Positions 50,344 through 62,259 of a DNA stretch of 64,000 bases are shown piece after piece. The translations under genes and the position numbers were made by a program. Positions within the stretch are counted from its first letter, which is position 1; every line of letters begins with the position of its first letter. Origin of the DNA: Pomacea canaliculata (lineage: Eukaryota > Mollusca > Gastropoda > Architaenioglossa > Ampullariidae); NCBI RefSeq assembly GCF_003073045.1, contig NC_037603.1:11438192-11502191 (forward strand). The letters run 5' to 3'. The notes beneath the pieces were generated by a model, which worked only from the letters and a program-made list of their open reading frames with translations, was not told where the DNA came from and searched no databases.

Positions 50344-51447
50344 AAACAAAAACAGCAACAGCATCACTTGTGTCAACAATGTTGTAAATGGAAGAGATGG
50401 AAGTAATTGCGATATACTTTGTACACAATAAATCACATGGTGAAACCTTTCAACAGTCTAGAAGAGGCATGCGCTGTACAATGTAAGTGGTTGACAGTGT
50501 GATTGGTATGTGAATATCACTCGCTTTTACTTTCATTGAAAAATCAAATGGTAACTACTGTTGGGTGAGTAAAGGTAGTCTCGAGCTTCTTAATCATAAG
50601 CCACAGAGATGTATTACATAATGCAACACTGATTAAAAAGTACTACAGGTGATGTTTTCGAGCCTACAGACGTGGATTCAATCTGGGATGAACCTAAAAT
50701 ATCTAAGTTCAATTAAGTACACAGTGAACATCCTAAATCACTGAAGCTGTTCATGTGGTTCTATTGGTCCATGTCCTGCCATCGACTGTAAGCGACGCTC
50801 ACTCATGGCGCCAGCAAGTCATCAGGACAACAAAGTTTCACTCACGAGATTTAGCGTTTTCATCACTGGAGGAATAAAAGCAAGCGAAGAATTCAGGAAG
50901 TTCTCGATCAATAACAGTTGATTTCTTGCTGGCCTCCCACTTCAGTGTGTTTAGACTTTGCAAAGCAAAACAAGGCAGAGCAGTGTTCAGACAGAATAGC
51001 CAGACTAAAAATAAAACCTTCCCTGCCTTCTAATTTACATCCTGCTTACCTTTCCCTCACACAGCAGTTATGTCCCTTTCCTGAGTCCTCCCCGCCATGA
51101 AATAACTAGTGTTGGCCGTTAGGGAGCAATTTCCCAAGTCTCAACAATGGTGTTTGTATTCGTTTGGCTATCTGGTGGTTAGAAACACAAAGTATACAGT
51201 GGGTGGCAGTTGGTGGAGGTTGACCACATGAAAGCCAAAGTACATTATAAACAATTTTCTTGATACAAGAGAATTTTGAGATGCTCGAGCTATTTTGATC
51301 ATTGTCAGTGTTTGAACAGTTCTAAGACAATTATTCCAAAATAAAATAGAAACGTATCTGTAGGTTTATGTCGTCTGTTTCATTGAGATAAGATATCACA
51401 ACATCAACAGATGCACATTACTTATGGTAATTAACTTTGATTGACCA

Positions 51448-51497
51448 ACTGACTGACTGACTGACTGACTGACTGACTGACTGACTGACTGACTGAC
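51448..51497 (+). repeat. (ACTG)n microsatellite
   Basis: About 12 perfect tetranucleotide copies. Confidence 0.97.
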
Positions 51498-51962
51498 ATC
51501 CATCAAGTGCAGTATTCTTGGTCAAAACTTTTCACTGAAATCACTTTTAGCTCAAGAACAAGCTTAGTGAAACCTGTTAATAATTTCAAACTTCTTTTGA
51601 AAGTTCATATACACTGAGTAAAGATTCAATATTTCCTAAATGTATACATTGTACAGAATCAACTTGTAAACAATCAATGACTTTCATAAAAAGAAAAAAA
51701 TCCTAGAACAACCACATCCAGAATTGCAAGAAAATTATCCAGCTTTGATCTTGTGGTAACCCTGGAAATATTTCAATCATTATTTTTTTAATGTTATAAC
51801 GTGAATATGGAAATGGTTTTATGGGTCAGTATGCTTCATACAGCAAAACAAAACAACAACAAAAAAAAATTAAAAAACAAACAAAACTGAAATTCGATGA
51901 GTAGTTTTCTTTTATCGAACATTTTTTTATACATCGAGAAACATAGGCCGTAATAAACATTT

Positions 51963-52019
51963 CAAGAAATGACAAAAAGTTCGATACACCGGGAGGTCAG
52001 CTTTTCCTTTTCAATAGTC

Positions 52020-52056
<37 letters not shown>

Positions 52057-52125
52057 CATCATCATCATCATCATCCAAGAAATGACAAACTGTTCTATAC
52101 ACCGGTAAGTCAGCTTTTCCTGCTC
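51963..52125 (+). repeat. 113-bp-period duplication spanning an (AAT)n(CAT)n tract
   Basis: CAAGAAATGAC..GTTC.ATACACCGG..GTCAGCTTTTCC occurs at 51963-52012 and again at 52076-52125 with a few substitutions. The trinucleotide run 52019-52074 lies between the copies. Confidence 0.85.
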
Positions 52126-52550
52126 ATTAGCCCCACAGCATTATTATTATTTACAAGAAGGCGAGCTCAATACTTTACAAGAGACAAGAGGCAGTAGGAA
52201 CATACCACAGAGACAGACAACCCTGTCAGACAGACTCATACACAATGAATATTGTCCGGACGAAGAGAAAGCTGGAATGGACAGAGCGAGCTGAGCAAAC
52301 AGACAGGTAGCATGACACACCTCAAGCAGACATCTGTGCGACCACACGTTCAAACACAATTTCTTGGAAAATTAATTTGAACACCAAAAAAATTGTCATT
52401 GTTATCACAACATTGTACTCATCTTCTCACTGGTAGGGCAATACTTCCTGTGCATCTAGCTACACGATGCTGCAAAATACAAGCATGACATTGTTTCTGT
52501 GTTTCTGATGTTAAATGTTAAAGATGAGGCAGGACTAGTATGATGAACCA

Positions 52551-53970
52551 TTAGCAGAAGCTAGCAGTACAAAGGACGTGAATTAAATCGTACATTTCCC
52601 TATGTACAGCTAAACGGTAGTTATCGTCCCTGATTTTCTGCTCGTTTCCGACATGTCCGGCGAGCCTGTATCCGACAAAGGGGAAGAAGTCTGGGAGCCT
52701 GGAGTCGTGGTAGGTGATGCGAGGCAAGCGCCCTCCAGCGGCATCTGATCGGTGCAGAAGATGAGGATGAACATGAGGAAGTGGGGCTGGCCTCATTCCC
52801 TCCTCCACCTCCGACACCTCTTCGACGATAGGGAAGTTGGGCGACTGATGACCAGAGGCCGGGGACAGGCACAACCGCTCGGTTCCCGCCCTGATCATCT
52901 TCACTGACGGCCCGCCGGAAATTCCCTCCCCGTGATTTCCATCGCTGCTGCTGAAGCTGTCTGGAAGAGAATACATTCTGTCCGTGTCGAAACTTCTCGA
53001 CAAAAGAGGACCATCGGCGATGAATGACGGTCGCTGGACCAGGTCTTTGCTGTCCAGAAGGATCTTCTGGTCCGACAACCGCACTCCTTCGATGATGCCG
53101 GACGTTTTGAGAATGACGGAAAAGCTTCGAACACTGCGGGCTGTCAGCTCCTCCACAAAGTCGACATGTCTGTGGTACTTTTCAAACACTGGCTGCAAGT
53201 TTTCGATTAGATGAGTGTAGCGAAACCCGCTACTGTTCCGGCGGCGAATCGTGGCCGGGGCTGAGCCCATGGGCATCGACATTTTGGTCCACAGCTTGAA
53301 GCTGTACGACACAGGGACTTCGGTCAGGAGCACCCTCGCTGAGCAGCTTGACTTCTTGGCCACGTGAATCTCACTGGTCGCCTCCCATGTCAGAGTTTCT
53401 TCGATCGTCTCCCCTGAAGTCTTGGATACAGATATACGCATGTCGAACTCTCCTCCAGAACTTGCGGAGGCCGGTAATTCTTTAGGAAGACCGATGCTAA
53501 AATTGGCTTTGCCCCGATGGTGTACCCTCTCTGGAAGGTGACCGTCAGAGAGGCTTTTCGCGATTTCTCGAACCGGAACTTGTATGTCTGATCCTTGTCC
53601 GTGTTGTTGGTAAAGTCGTGGAAATGATAATACCCTTGGCATTGGTGTACATCTGAGCCTTTATCACTCCTTTGTTCGAGGGGTACGTTCCAGGATGTCA
53701 TACAGGCTGCTGTGGGTGGACGCAGGCTGCTTCGGACTTTGGTCTGGGGCTCAGCTCCTCCCTCAGGATGTCGAAGTGAAAATAGTTCATCGGAACCTCA
53801 ATGATGAAGTCCTTCCTCCGGATGCAGACCTGCTGCCAAGGTGGGCGAGTGAGTTTGAAGCATTCCCAGACGTAATCCGTGATGACCTTCTCCACGTCTA
53901 TGATGTAAGGAACCTCCGCGCCCTCCTGAGCAGGGAGACAGCACGCCATGATGACCTCACAGAGTCTCAT
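52551..53970 (-). pseudogene. Aerolysin-like beta-pore-forming protein gene (ETX/MTX2 type), frame-broken
   Basis: No intron is seen. Homology runs through all three minus frames. Segment A (ATG at 53970, to about 53700) is the N-terminal part, with no signal peptide. Segment B (about 53700-53510) holds FTNNTDKDQTYKFRFEKS, the start of the pore domain. Segment C (about 53510-52551) holds the rest of the Ser/Thr-rich insertion region, ETIEETLTWE and RSVRSFSVILKTSGI, then a C-terminal extension of about 165 residues. In this family the middle beta-strands refold into a transmembrane barrel after oligomerisation; molluscs use such proteins in defence or as toxins. Each frame change equals the loss of one base, so this is either real decay or consensus error. 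An acceptor-like TTGCAG at 53992-53987 could mean an upstream leader exon. The function of the C-terminal extension is unknown. Confidence 0.8.
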
Positions 53971-53991
53971 CAAATGGAGTAGCACCTGCAA

Positions 53992-56900
53992 TCAGTTTAA
54001 TAACATTTTAAACGCAAAAGCCGATATAGGAAAATGATTTATGTGTCTGTCTGTGTGCTTGCGTGTACCGTGCACGTGCATCTCGCTGACGCTGTTACCT
54101 TTGTTAATATTTGCTTTAGACCAATGAGCACATGTGTAATTGCGTTTGTTAATATTTGTTTTAGACCAATGAGCCCATGTGTGTGTCAGAGCCTCATTGT
54201 TCACATTATTCACGTTCACTCCAACTCTTGTTTTCTCAGCAAAAACAACAATTCCTCTGCTGTCCTCAAGGGGCAATTTAAGCGAGTTAAAATAATAGAA
54301 AGAGAAAAATAATGAAAAAATGGCACCGCAAAAGGGGAAGAATCGCTGGATTATTTCCCTTCAATCTCCACGGACTGTGGGTCAACAGCAAGTGTTCCAT
54401 TGTCTCACAGGAACTATTATGCTTCCAAGCTTGGGGCATGTCACTTATCTTGTCTGTTTACCGAGATGTTTATCGACGCGAAAGCCATTCGGAGACTATT
54501 CCCATGCGAATGAAGTGGGTCTGATTCTAATACAATATTGTTGACGATCGTGCCTTTGAGTTTTTCTATTTTTTTTTCGGTTAAGATAGACATGTGAGTG
54601 AAGAGTAAGATAGGTGGTACGCAGGACAATGTCATGCTGAAAGCAATCGTCATCACTTCTGAATTGTAAATCCAGAAGCTTCATCTCGATGGCGGCTGGG
54701 TTGCATAACTGCGCTGTGATCTTCCACATGTTTCATCCCCTTGATGCTGGGTCAGAGAAGTGAGCAGTAATGGCAATACTGTATAGAGACGTGTCATTAT
54801 AAGTGTGGTAGGCGGTGATTATCCTCAGTAATGTTCTTTGTCCCTCGCCAAGCCCTGAAACAAGTCCTTTCCGTCCTTTCCGCTGTGGAACGACGGAGTG
54901 TCATGCGAACTCGCTGTTTGGTCTCTTCTTCTCTTTCCTCCTGTCCTTTGAGCTCTTACCCTGTTGGGAGGGCACTCTTTCTAGATTACGTGGAAGAAGA
55001 CATGTCGTGATTTGCCGTGACAGGAGTGCGGAGGCAACTGAGAAGGAATCACAGACCAGGGAGTGGAGAGATCGATACCCACCCTTACCAGCCAACCCAC
55101 CCCATTGACACCCGGCTTCCAACTTTCAGTCCAGGGCCACAAATTTCCCTGACCTTGATCTTTTCAGTATCTGTAATGCTGCAGCCATCTTGTATGTTTT
55201 GGATCGTTTTACGATATAAAAATATTGACAGTCGTGTTGCTAGGAAACATTGCTTCCATGGCGCGACTGTCACGGATGGCTGGGAGCACTCCACGGGGAT
55301 CAATCCGCTGCTGTCTGGAAAACCCGAAAGTCAGATACTCTTACATTCTTTCAGTTATATAAATTATTTTTCTGGGGGATTTTATTTTCACTCTGACCAT
55401 TTGCATCGTTCACAGCTCAGTCGACATCAAGATACAAATTTAAAACATTTTTTTTTTGTCGCTGACATTTTAAAACTTGCCAGAATAATAAAATAAGATT
55501 TCAAATCTCTAGAGTTTTCGAAAAAGAAAAATATAGTAAAAGAGGAAGATGAAGCTGGAAATTAGGCTTCCATTCTAAATCACTGAGCTGAGTTCAGTTC
55601 AGTATTTGCATCGTAACTAGTTATTGAAATTCTAAATGTTACATCACATGCAAAGTCACTGAGTATAATAGTATCACTAGGAAACCTGCTGGGTGTTGCT
55701 CATTACTGTTCATCTGCTGAGTCATTACTAGTAATTACTGTCTAGTATCGACCCTCGTAAGCTCGAATTTTTGGTTAATCAAGCCGCTATTAAATTTTGT
55801 GTTTTCTTCCATCACTCAGTAATCATGTATCTTTGTGCCATGATGGTTTATTTGCTGCGTGTCAGTCTGTCTACAAAGGGAACGAAAATGAGAGAGAGTG
55901 GCAATGACAATGACAATTCTTTATTGCAGGCAGAGATAGAAGTTTTGTTTGTATTTTGTTGCTTCTATTTCTACAAACCAGTCAATGCCATCAAGAGAGG
56001 AAATAGTCTTTGACCTTCTTTATCCGCTAAATGATTATTCCTTAGTAGAAATGTAATTAAAAATTAAAGCGTGGTCTCCCACAATTCTGTAAAAAACATT
56101 ACAAACATAAATTTGGTATTTCCTCCTTCCTTCACCCTCCCTAAAAAACTTCCGTAGAAACCAGTAGAGGACAACCAGTACTTTCATCAGAGTCCGACAT
56201 TGTTGGGGATCGTGTCTGGCGGCCCACACTTCCGACAATAATTTAGGCTTGCAATAAGCAGTTTGCCAAAGGTATTGCCTGCGAAGCAATAGGCTGTGGA
56301 TTGTAAAGTCCTTGTAGATATTCCAGGAAGGAGTCCAAAGCATCTCAGCCATGCTGGATTTCATTCCCTTTACATTGAATTACGTCCCTTTCCTGAGAAA
56401 TGGTGAGGGAAATCTTCAGAGTTTGATGTCAAACAAAATCACACGAGATCGAGATAAACAACTTTGTGGATGTTGTATGTTCACAGCTTGGAGGACAAGT
56501 AAGAAGAAAACCAGGGATGCTCGGACTTGCCGACTTCGTTTGCACTCATTCAGTGCGAAAACATGGATTGTCCCACTCAAAGGCAGCTTCGGCGCTCGGG
56601 GTTTCTATTGCCATGATTATCCATCTACTTCTTCCTGACAAGCCACATAAACCTTCTTCGTCTGCCCGCACTGATGGCTTTCAACGAGCGCCATCTAGTG
56701 AGCTAACGAACCAGGCTCGGACAATAAAACTCATAATCTCAAAAATCTTGCAACTCACGCAGATCGTAAATCTTGCTTCATACAAGACCAACTCGATAAA
56801 AACAAATTCATTCTTAGAAAGTTTTTCTGCAGCCTTATTTTGAAAAAAAAATCTGGCCCAGCAAAATAATAATGGGCAGGATGATGAGTTGATCAACCAG

Positions 56901-58047
56901 TTGATTTTCTGTTTAAAGTTCTAGAGCCCTACTTAAAAGCTGTAGGATAGGTATCTATGTCCACTTCTATCTCTTTTACTGTTTCTTAGAATAACCTATC
57001 ATCCCTTATAATTGTGTTTTTGCAGTGCTGCCTGATGGTATTACTGTCTGTGTCCTGAGACTCAACAAACCATAAACGATGGGTGAGCAACCAATTTTGT
57101 GCAAAAGTAGTCGAGACCGGGTGTGTGTGGTGGGAAGGGTCGGAGGTAGAAGTAAAAGGTTGGCAAGGATCAGATTATTGAAGACAGTGCAGAAAAAGAG
57201 ATGAGTTAAAATACCTTGTAACACAAGACAGCCCATATAAATCGTTCAAAACTACACAGACAAGTATGCAGACAACAATGGGTAAGAATAAAAGATAAGT
57301 AGAATAAAAGGTTTCACGGTTAGTCCCGACGTCCGTGGCTCAATAGGAATTGAGACCCATACAAAGAAAGCTACTGAACCAAATCAAGAAATAGCAAATT
57401 ATAAACTTAAGTCCATCCTTCAATGTTCTTCTTCGTCCGCCAGATGATGTATCTGTTCTCAACAATGATATGGAATGTCAGTCATGTAGCTGTGCTGACC
57501 GACAAAAGAGAGAAGTGTGGTCAGGGTTAGATGGTTAAAAGATTGGTCAGCAGTCCCTGACTGGGAGACTGAGGCCTCTCTCCTCCACAATACTTACAAC
57601 ATCCCTACTAGAAACGAGCTCAGACATTACCTATCCTCTCCCATCAGTCCTCCATCCGGTCCATCAGAGACGATTGGACAATGAACAGGACTTAACTGCT
57701 TTATCATGACATATCTAGTATTCATGTCAGAGCTGCATGGCTCATCTCGTATTTCTGATACAGTGTAACAGAGTGGAATAGAATTATTCTGTTGGCGAGA
57801 GTTGGATGTTAGTGGACCTGACAGGCCACAGTCACTTCGGAGCCTCGCATGATTAGACAAAATGTCTGTAATTTCCTGCAATACTTTTTGTATCGAACCA
57901 CCCTCCTGTGATAGGGTGCTAGTTAGGTGCTGCTTGATTTTTCCTATCTCTCCCTCCTCCTCTCTTTCTCTCTCTCTCTCTTGTGTTTGAGTGTGTTGTC
58001 ATAAACATGCACCAGCATTCACAATCTGATTTAGATGCTAGTTGCAG
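53992..58047. other. Intergenic; no firm gene
   Basis: Several open frames, the longest being 159 codons at 55017-55496, lack ATG starts, splice sites or protein-like composition. A LINE-tail-like fragment lies at 55900-55930. A minus-strand leader exon of the aerolysin-like gene could lie here but is not visible. Confidence 0.45.
55900..55930 (-). mobile_element. Retroelement 3'-tail-like fragment
   Basis: Minus strand CTGCAATAAAGAATTGTCAT with a following ATTGTCATTG resembles the AATAAAG(N)ATTGTCATTG 3' ends of dispersed invertebrate retroelements. Very short. Confidence 0.3.
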
Positions 58048-58373
58048 ACGACCGCCCCAGTGATTAAGAATGATTCACTCCAGCACTCGAGGGAGATAAA
58101 CACCACGAGTCACGTGACAAACATCGCGGGCAAAAGACCAGGAACAGAGTTTAAAACGAGGCAGGAAATACTTGCTCATATTTTGCACAACAAATATTCG
58201 CTGATATTGTCACCATACAGATCCATTGACAAGTCTTCTACCAAAGGACAAACAAAAAAGACTGCAAGATGTCAACATGGTTCAGGGCAAACGATCATCA
58301 TGAATGGATCCTCAGCCAAGATCATGATGGAAGACAAAAATGGACGTGAGGCATTCATTCAGGAGAAAATCAG
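58048..58373 (+). CDS. Candidate internal exon, hydrophilic, unrecognised
   Basis: Bounded by GCTAGTTGCAG at 58037-58047 and ATCAG|GTATAAG at 58373/58374; 326 bases, phase 0 in, phase 2 out. The frame is open throughout: it opens with TTAPVIKNDSLQHSREINTT, then includes RPGTEFKTRQEILAHILHNK and IMMEDKNGREAFIQEKI. It is polar and basic with no membrane helix or known motif. The composition and splice bounds argue for a real exon, but the absence of partner exons and of a family match keeps confidence low. Confidence 0.35.
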
Positions 58374-61300
58374 GTATAAGTGAAAATATGAAAGCGGTTG
58401 TTAGTGGCAACGCCACTTTTATCTTCCGAATAAATGTTACTATAATAAAAAATGATGAATTTAGATTAACACTTGAGATGAGATGATATTCTAATCAGTG
58501 GATGCATATTTTTGTCTTTCCTAAAAACATTAAAAGTGTGCATTCTTCGATTTTCCAAGTTAATCATGAATGCGTAATTGTGTAAACGAGCCTTCCAATC
58601 CGAAAGAAAAATATTTGTAGACGATCGAATGTTCACCTCCTTCCATCTCTCTGCCATTATTTTCTATTTTCTTTTCTTGGGTAACGAAGTTAATTAAGAT
58701 TCATTCAGTCATCAGCGTCAAGACACTGCAGCTAAAAATATTCACACTTAGAATCAATCTTTGAGTAAAAGGTAGATCTTGAATGTTTGTATTATATGTT
58801 AATCTTTTACATGGCCAAGATATCATTAATTACCGCATCACACAAGTCACGGATGTAACTAGAACACTAGGATGATTGTGAGAGGGGTGATAGTGACAAA
58901 GAGAGCAGTTTTAACGGTTGTTATTGCATGGACATGAAGTGTTGACCACCATCATTATTCAACATTTGTGTATGTATATAGAGACACTGACATCAGACCT
59001 GGAGGACAAACAGTCTCCCCCGACCCAGAGACACGGGGTACAATTGGCAAACTGATTGAGCCTGGACCAGTGCCAACAGATTCAAATCAGATGCAAATTG
59101 CAAGTGATAAGCATGTTGGTGTTTGTGTTACATGACCCCACTCTTAGTGTCCGCCAATGCTGATGTTATACATGTCTCTCGACATGAAAGTGTTTTCAGA
59201 CAGAACATGTCAACAGGACAGGTCCTCACATTTCTGTACTCCGCGGCTCACCTACAATAGAGATCCGTTCAACTCAAAACTGTTTTAACAATTCATTTTA
59301 TAAAATTATCTTGTAGCACTTGTTAAGTATAGTTTCTTTAACAATTATCGATGCTTAATGTCAAAATTACTGCTTATTTGAATAGAATTTATCTTGCAAG
59401 CTGGTGCTGGCCGTGTGTTATTATTTACGTGGTAAAAGGTAGAGAAACACGACCGGACAGCTCCAGACATGAGTAAAGGCAGTCTACTACTCATGAGTCA
59501 GCACACAACTGTAAAAACTATAAAAACTTATGATCATCACCAAATTACCTCCATTACCACTGTTTACACTTTTGTTATCCTCCCTGCATGACTGCCCGCG
59601 AGTTGCCGACCTTGCCTCTCAGCTCTTCTCACATGAAGGCGAAAATAATCTCAGAGACTTTAATATGGTTAGAACGAACTGGAAGCTTGTTGATTTTAAG
59701 GAGAAGCCGAGGCATTGAAAGAAAATTCACAAAAACACTCATTTCAAGACAGAGGGATCGCATATAAATGCAAATACCTTGAGGGAGACGTGTGGGTGAG
59801 AAGTAAACAAGGATTCTATTGAAAGTGTCATTTCTTGGGAAACTAAATTTTATCATTTTCCTCTAATTTTTTTTTTATATTATTTCTCGGTGAACAAAGG
59901 TAAGCTAGTGGTAAGAGAATACTGCCAGGACTTTTCTACTCTGGTCAATGTGGTTTTTTTCTACTGAAGAATTTATCTTTAATGACAGCCAAGTCCATGA
60001 AGACTACAGAACATGTCACAGAAATACTTTGGTATGTCTGGTATGTCTGGTAAGGATTTTCTTATTACCACTTGTCTCTTACTACACTCTCACTTGTCAC
60101 TGAAACATTTCTAGAAGAGGAAACAGAAATAAACAGAAAACTAATCTGGGCGACATCCTGGCAGGAGATGTCTTAGAAAATCCCCGCATATCCTGTTTGT
60201 ATGAAGAACAATCCATGTCTTGCTAAGACTGTCGTCATGCTAAAACTTTAGCAATTCTATTATTCATGGAGAGAAAAGCACATAATCTACTTCAGACAGT
60301 CGAAAATCTCTCGCTAATCCCATCTGACATCTTTCTCTCAGTTCTCTCCTGAAAGGTTTCTTGCCGCAAACCTCGCTTTTGTGACACAAGGGTTCCTAGG
60401 CTCGAATCCACCCCGGCAAATGGGATGATGATGATGATGATGATGAGGATGATGATGATGATGAGGAGGAGGAGGATGTTCTAAAGGGTTTAGGGTTTTA
60501 CTATGCTATGCTCTTGGCCTGAATACCTACACACGAGGACTGAAGATAATAAGTCCTACTACATTTTTGTCTGGTGACTAATTTGTCTCCATAATTAGCT
60601 GTGTTTGAAACAAGGGCAAAACATTCTCATGTTGACTGTTTTGCTTCTCACACACACATGGAGCATAGTTTTCGGTGGAATACCAAGTCGGTGCCGACCC
60701 TGACATTTTGTTTAGCATTTGTATCGAAGCTCCCCCTCCTCCCAGCATGATTAACGGCAGGACCGTTGAATGTGAAATGACGAAGCAGAAATGCCATCAG
60801 GAAGGAAAACACAGAAGCTTTCAATAGCCATCTACTGACATAGGTTGCTTCTGTATTCATGAATCAGTGTGCTATGTAGAGAGAATAGTCCTGGAGAGAA
60901 CTGTATGTCTGTCATAAACACACACACACACACGGAGGATCATATCCAGAGAGAATCAGGAAGGAGGGACTGAGAGTCAGGAACTGAAATGAAAGCCTAA
61001 AGCAAAACAATCACAAAGTATTTAGTCTCTAGAACACAACTTGCATCTCTCGGTAAGCAGCCATCATTTGAATGCAGCATCCCACTGGCAGACATTCCAC
61101 AAATTGTTGTGTAACAGTTGTACCCTGCTGTTCCTCCAGGGCTTTTGTCCAACAAACACTCAACTTACAAGGCTTTTGTAGTGTCACCTCTAGCCACTGA
61201 GCACCAGAAGTTATGAATAAGCACAGCAGTTTGTGCACTATCCTCTCAGAAGTATTTTATTATTATTATTGTGTCGAAAGTAGTAAATTTACACTCACAA

Positions 61301-61943
61301 CAGTATTCTCACAATAAGAAAGATGAAAGAAAAAACATTTAGGGCAAAACTCTTCAAAATCGGTGTACTGACAATGTATCTAATTTGTTAATGGACATCT
61401 AATGTGTGGAGTTCATGATCCAAGTATTTAACGAGCAGGGAGATATACAATGGCGGAAACTGAGAACCAACATGTTCGAAAATGAAAACATGAAAGTAAA
61501 CAATAATTTTCCTCGGCAGGAAATATAAAGCAATCGGAGAAAAAATAGAATATTCACCTAATTCTTAATAAATTGAAAATCTATTTTTATTTCACGGATA
61601 GTAATTAATACTGACTTCGTAATGTAAACAAATCGATAATATTCTCTATACTTGCTACATTATCTACAAGTCTTCGTATTGTTCTGTAAGTACAGTTTTA
61701 CTGAACTTTCTCGACAATTATTTCTAATAATACTTTTATTTTTAATGTTATTATCTTAAACATATCTGGGAGATAAAATTATTGCAAGGATGAAAATTTT
61801 AAAAATGCAAACATATTTTAAACCGTCGTGAGTGGGTGGGAGTCTGGTGTCGCCTAGACAAGCTGCCTTTGGACAAATTTTACTGATGAAATCAAGGTAA
61901 ATCTTGACCTACTGACCTTTGATCCGCTGTACTTTTGTACCAG
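58374..61943. other. Intergenic; no firm gene
   Basis: AT-rich DNA with a SINE-like head and GAT repeat at 60385-60478. No other supported feature. Confidence 0.5.
60365..60478 (+). mobile_element. tRNA-derived SINE remnant with (GAT)n tail
   Basis: CTCGCTTTTGTGACACAAGG, then GTTCCTAGGCTCGAATCCAC resembles the anticodon and T arms of a tRNA (B box GGCTCGAATCC at 60399-60409). It is followed at 60424 by a GAT/GAG repeat of the kind that ends many LINE-mobilised SINEs. The A-box half is missing or diverged. Confidence 0.45.
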
Positions 61944-62259
61944 ACGTTCAGACGCTGGACCAGATCCTCACTACCGGTCAAGCCATGTCCTCCATGTTGT
62001 GCTCTCACCTACTGTTGTCGACAGACTGGGTGGCGTCCTCGCCATCTACGTCCACTTGCGTAGCTTCAACGCGCACAGCTCATCACGTGACACAGAGCGC
62101 GGCTGGGATTGGTGGAGGCAGGCTGTGCGCTGTCTGCATAGAGAAGAAGCATGGATGTGCGACACTGGGAAGTTGCGGGGACGAGGGTTGAACTCTACTG
62201 CCGAGAAATCGTTGGTCGATAGTGTAGGAGAAAACGGAGAAACCACCAGTGACGTTTGA
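61944..62259 (+). CDS. Candidate terminal exon in a GC-rich patch, unrecognised
   Basis: A strong acceptor (CCGCTGTACTTTTGTACCAG) precedes the segment. The entry frame starts VQTLDQILTTGQAMSSML, then becomes Ser/Thr-rich and stops at 62191. The second frame, open from 61999, reads VVDRLGGVLAIYVHLRSFNA, then WDWWRQAVRCLHREEAWMCD, and ends ENGETTSDV-stop at 62259. A one-base loss would join the two. No domain recognised. Confidence 0.3.

Larger units (their letters stand above)
49299..52550. other. Intergenic, repeat-bearing
   Basis: Between the orphan exon and the aerolysin-like locus: a TCATC/CGT repeat (50281), an ACTG repeat (51448) and a 113-bp duplication split by a trinucleotide run (51963-52125). 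No other coding segment is supported. Confidence 0.5.

Noticed and set aside
52621..52872. Gly/Ser/Arg-rich minus frame within the aerolysin-like gene
   Set aside because: Alternative-frame shadow of the C-terminal extension.
53695..53982. 95-codon plus-strand frame over the aerolysin-like locus
   Set aside because: Antisense shadow of the N-terminal segment of the minus-strand gene.
55017..55496. 159-codon plus-strand open frame
   Set aside because: Starts at a GTG, has no ATG in a good context, no splice limits and no recognisable composition.
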